Shown here: positions 5,509 through 5,997 of the stretch, piece after piece
Numbering within the stretch: position 1 is the first letter of the stretch
Layout of the letters: the number at the start of each line of letters is the position of its first letter
Source of the DNA: Betaproteobacteria bacterium
GTDB taxonomy: Bacteria > Pseudomonadota > Gammaproteobacteria > Burkholderiales > Burkholderiaceae_C
Reading direction: 5' to 3'
DNA: 5,997 nucleotides
Assembly: GCA_009922295.1 (NCBI GenBank)
Contig: RFWA01000165.1
Span: 1-5,997, forward strand
Notes under the pieces: model-generated
Database searches by the model: none
What the model was told of the DNA's origin: nothing
The model's input: only the letters and a program-made list of their open reading frames with translations
Position numbers and translations under genes: made by a program

Positions 5509-5538
5509 AGGAGCTTGATAACAATGTTTAGAACTTGC
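5509..5538 (+). repeat. 30-bp direct repeat, right copy
   Basis: Same orientation as 4728-4757 and 29 of 30 bases identical. It starts 4 bp after the toxin stop codon and closes the 781-bp toxin-antitoxin unit. Beyond it the sequence is unrelated to that beyond the left copy, so the match is confined to about 30 bp. Confidence 0.9.
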
Positions 5539-5729
5539 ACAACGTATGCAGGGCCTGCCGCTCTCCAACAGTCAGCTTCACCTCTGAGCTTGATTCGGTA
5601 ATTCCAGGCAATATCCACAGCCAGCGATCAAGAAACTGGTAGCAGCCCCTGCTCAAAATTTAATCGGCAGAGGGGGGGGTGCCGCGGCCAGAAGTGCTGC
5701 CGTACCTCGCCCATTCGTTCCATTTGGCG
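5539..5729. other. Intergenic stretch with no supported gene
   Basis: This spacer of about 190 bp separates the right repeat from the racemase stop. It contains an 11-base GCAGG-G-CCTGC palindrome at 5549-5559, an eight-G run at 5672-5679 and GCCGCGGC just after it. A 42-codon minus-strand frame (5656-5528, TTG start, stop inside the repeat) is open but has no ribosome site or recognised family. No terminator with a T-run is visible for either flanking gene. Confidence 0.5.
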
Positions 5730-5997
5730 TCAGTCATTGACAATCAACTGGGCTTGATTTGACTGCCACCAGACCACACAGCATTTGGCCAGCGCCGCCG
5801 TACTGTCAACACAATGGACACGAAGCTGTGAATTTAGTGCGTCAAGCGCCAAAGGCGTTTCAGTGCAAGCCAGGATAACAGCCTGTGCACCCTGATTCAG
5901 CAGCGACTGTACGGCTTCCTCAATGAGCGGCCCAGCACGCAAGGGATCCCCAGCTTTGACAAACTCTATCCCAGGCAAAACCAGCGTGTTCATCACG
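5730..5997 (-). CDS. Asp/Glu racemase family protein, C-terminal fragment
   Basis: The last 88 codons of a cytoplasmic cofactor-independent amino-acid racemase of the aspartate/glutamate racemase superfamily are inside the window; the rest lies beyond the right edge. The signature GAQAVILACTETPLAL contains the second catalytic cysteine (Cys44 of the fragment, in ACTE). VDSTAALA near the end matches the usual D-S/T-T-x-x-x-A segment. The GTG and ATG codons at 5996-5991 are internal, because the family is about 230 aa and a first catalytic cysteine must lie upstream. The C-terminus is CCVVWWQSNQAQLIVND. Substrate (aspartate, glutamate or a related acid) cannot be decided from this part. Confidence 0.82.
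   Translation of the reverse strand, partial: VMNTLVLPGIEFVKAGDPLRAGPLIEEAVQSLLNQGAQAVILACTETPLALDALNSQLRVHCVDSTAALAKCCVVWWQSNQAQLIVND

Noticed and set aside
4728..5538. CRISPR array from the repeated 30-mers
   Set aside because: Only two copies, 781 bp apart, with genes between them. There is no regular spacer structure.
5549..5559. GCAGG-G-CCTGC palindrome as a terminator after the toxin
   Set aside because: A one-base loop and no following T-run make an intrinsic terminator unlikely.
5528..5656. 42-codon minus-strand frame ending inside the right repeat
   Set aside because: TTG start, no Shine-Dalgarno sequence, no recognised family. It could be a transposase tail remnant but cannot be supported.

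Overview
The window has the high GC content, GC-rich third codon positions and protein families of a Gram-negative betaproteobacterium, most likely Burkholderiales/Comamonadaceae (Rhodoferax or Polaromonas-like). That assignment is an inference from codon use and protein character, not from a marker gene.

Left part, 1-3171, minus strand. Read in the direction of transcription, the order is an AmpG-like muropeptide permease (3171-1846), an OmpR-family response regulator of CpxR/RstA type (1766-1100), and a CpxA/RstB-like sensor histidine kinase. The kinase starts with GTG at 1097, 2 nt after the regulator, and runs off the left edge. The regulator is broken: its receiver domain is intact, but about 38 nt are missing from the winged-helix domain. 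This creates a TGA at 1268-1266, while the C-terminal 55 codons remain in the +1 frame. Upstream of the regulator lies an exact GTAAA-N5-GTAAA motif, the form of a CpxR box. The pair therefore looks like an autoregulated envelope-stress system.

Middle, 3172-4763. A secreted M48 zinc metalloprotease (3195-4070, plus) is divergent from ampG across a 23-bp gap. It converges with a GloC/YcbL-type glyoxalase II (4718-4080, minus), with only 9 bp between their ends. AmpG (cell-wall recycling), the periplasmic protease and the Cpx-like pair all concern the cell envelope.

Right part, 4719-5729, is visibly different, with much lower GC (20 of 60 bases at 4801-4860 against 42 of 60 at 4081-4140). It holds a type II toxin-antitoxin pair: a MazE-like antitoxin of the DUF3018 type (4973-5185) and a MazF/PemK endoribonuclease toxin (5182-5505), overlapping by ATGA. 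A promoter-like sequence and two CATG-centred near-palindromes, probable operators, precede the antitoxin. The module sits between two 30-bp direct repeats (4728-4757 and 5509-5538, 29 of 30 identical), and a 14-bp part of the repeat recurs at 4765-4778. This looks like an inserted cassette in the upstream region of the glyoxalase gene.

Right edge: the C-terminal 88 codons of an Asp/Glu racemase family protein, minus strand, cut by the window end. No RNA gene, CRISPR array, complete insertion sequence or convincing intrinsic terminator was seen.
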